Shown in pieces: positions 5,299 to 5,344 of a stretch of DNA of 5,344 nt. The notes beneath the pieces are model-generated. The model made no database searches, had not been told where the DNA came from, and was given only the letters and a program-made list of their open reading frames with translations. How positions within the stretch are numbered: position 1 is the first letter of the stretch; every line of letters begins with the position of its first letter. Made by a program: the position numbers and the translations under genes. Source of the DNA: Amylibacter sp. (GTDB lineage: Bacteria; Pseudomonadota; Alphaproteobacteria; Rhodobacterales; Rhodobacteraceae). The stretch lies in contig JALWOO010000435.1 of assembly GCA_027083485.1 (NCBI GenBank), positions 1 to 5,344 on the forward strand. The letters are read 5' to 3'.

Positions 5299-5344
5299 CA
5301 GCGATATTCCTTTGCGGAGCGCACCCAGAACAACAAGGCCAGAC
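5298..5344 (-). CDS. Unidentified gene, last 14 codons
   Basis: On the minus strand an open frame enters from the right edge. It reads LALLFWVRSAKEYR and stops at TGA, whose A is the A of the mepA ATG. The pattern of a hydrophobic stretch followed by a short charged tail suggests the end of an inner-membrane protein. The TGATG overlap matches the tight packing of the rest of this operon. Only 47 bases are visible, so the reading rests mainly on the overlap, and the product cannot be named. Confidence 0.5.
   Translation of the reverse strand, partial: LALLFWVRSAKEYR

Noticed and set aside
1..5344. Mobile elements, CRISPR arrays, tRNA or rRNA genes
   Set aside because: I saw no transposase or integrase motifs, no spaced direct repeats, no terminal inverted repeats and no cloverleaf-like sequence anywhere in the window.

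Overview
The window reads as a compact bacterial chromosome segment, most likely from an alphaproteobacterium. That placement is inferred from the style of the proteins (a MepA lipoprotein, a secreted phytase-esterase-like protein, and a 2-AEP transaminase variant with a divergent LysR regulator) and the moderately high GC. No RNA gene or phylogenetic marker fixes it further. Coding density is high: there are seven genes or gene parts, no mobile element, no tRNA or rRNA, and no CRISPR. The only sizeable non-coding stretch is the 116-bp divergent region at 1277-1392.

Layout. Positions 2-328 (+) hold the 3' end of a LOG-family (TIGR00730-type) nucleotide phosphoribohydrolase-like gene. Positions 398-1276 (-) encode a LysR-type regulator, transcribed away from 1393-2592 (+), which is phnW (2-aminoethylphosphonate:pyruvate transaminase). 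phnW is followed after 22 nt by phnX at 2615-3457 (+), phosphonoacetaldehyde hydrolase. A hairpin terminator at 3470-3494 ends the phn operon. On the other strand, converging on phnX, lies an operon read right to left. It contains the last codons of an unidentified gene (5298-5344), a MepA-type murein endopeptidase lipoprotein (4357-5298), and a secreted phytase-esterase-like beta-propeller protein (3479-4360). All three are joined by start/stop overlaps.

How the genes work together. PhnW moves the amino group of 2-aminoethylphosphonate (2-AEP, ciliatine) to pyruvate, giving phosphonoacetaldehyde and alanine. PhnX cleaves the C-P bond of phosphonoacetaldehyde, giving acetaldehyde and phosphate. 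The two genes plus the divergent LysR regulator form a complete 2-AEP phosphonatase cassette, though no transporter lies in the window. The divergent region contains two candidate T-N11-A LysR boxes 22 bp apart, a good sigma70-like lysR promoter overlapping both boxes, and an Shine-Dalgarno-like AGGAGGTG with no usable start near it. A perfect 17-bp palindrome sits just inside phnW. The minus-strand operon is an envelope unit: peptidoglycan cleavage by MepA plus an exported protein of unproven substrate.

Most worth a second look: the phnW-internal palindrome; the phased LysR boxes; the altered HAD active-site positions in PhnX (Ser where the B. cereus enzyme has Ala14, Gly where it has Asp190); the lysine-rich insert in a lipoprotein MepA; and the open -1 frame linking that A-rich tract to the downstream gene. 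None of these proves a new system. The metabolic core is a known pathway.
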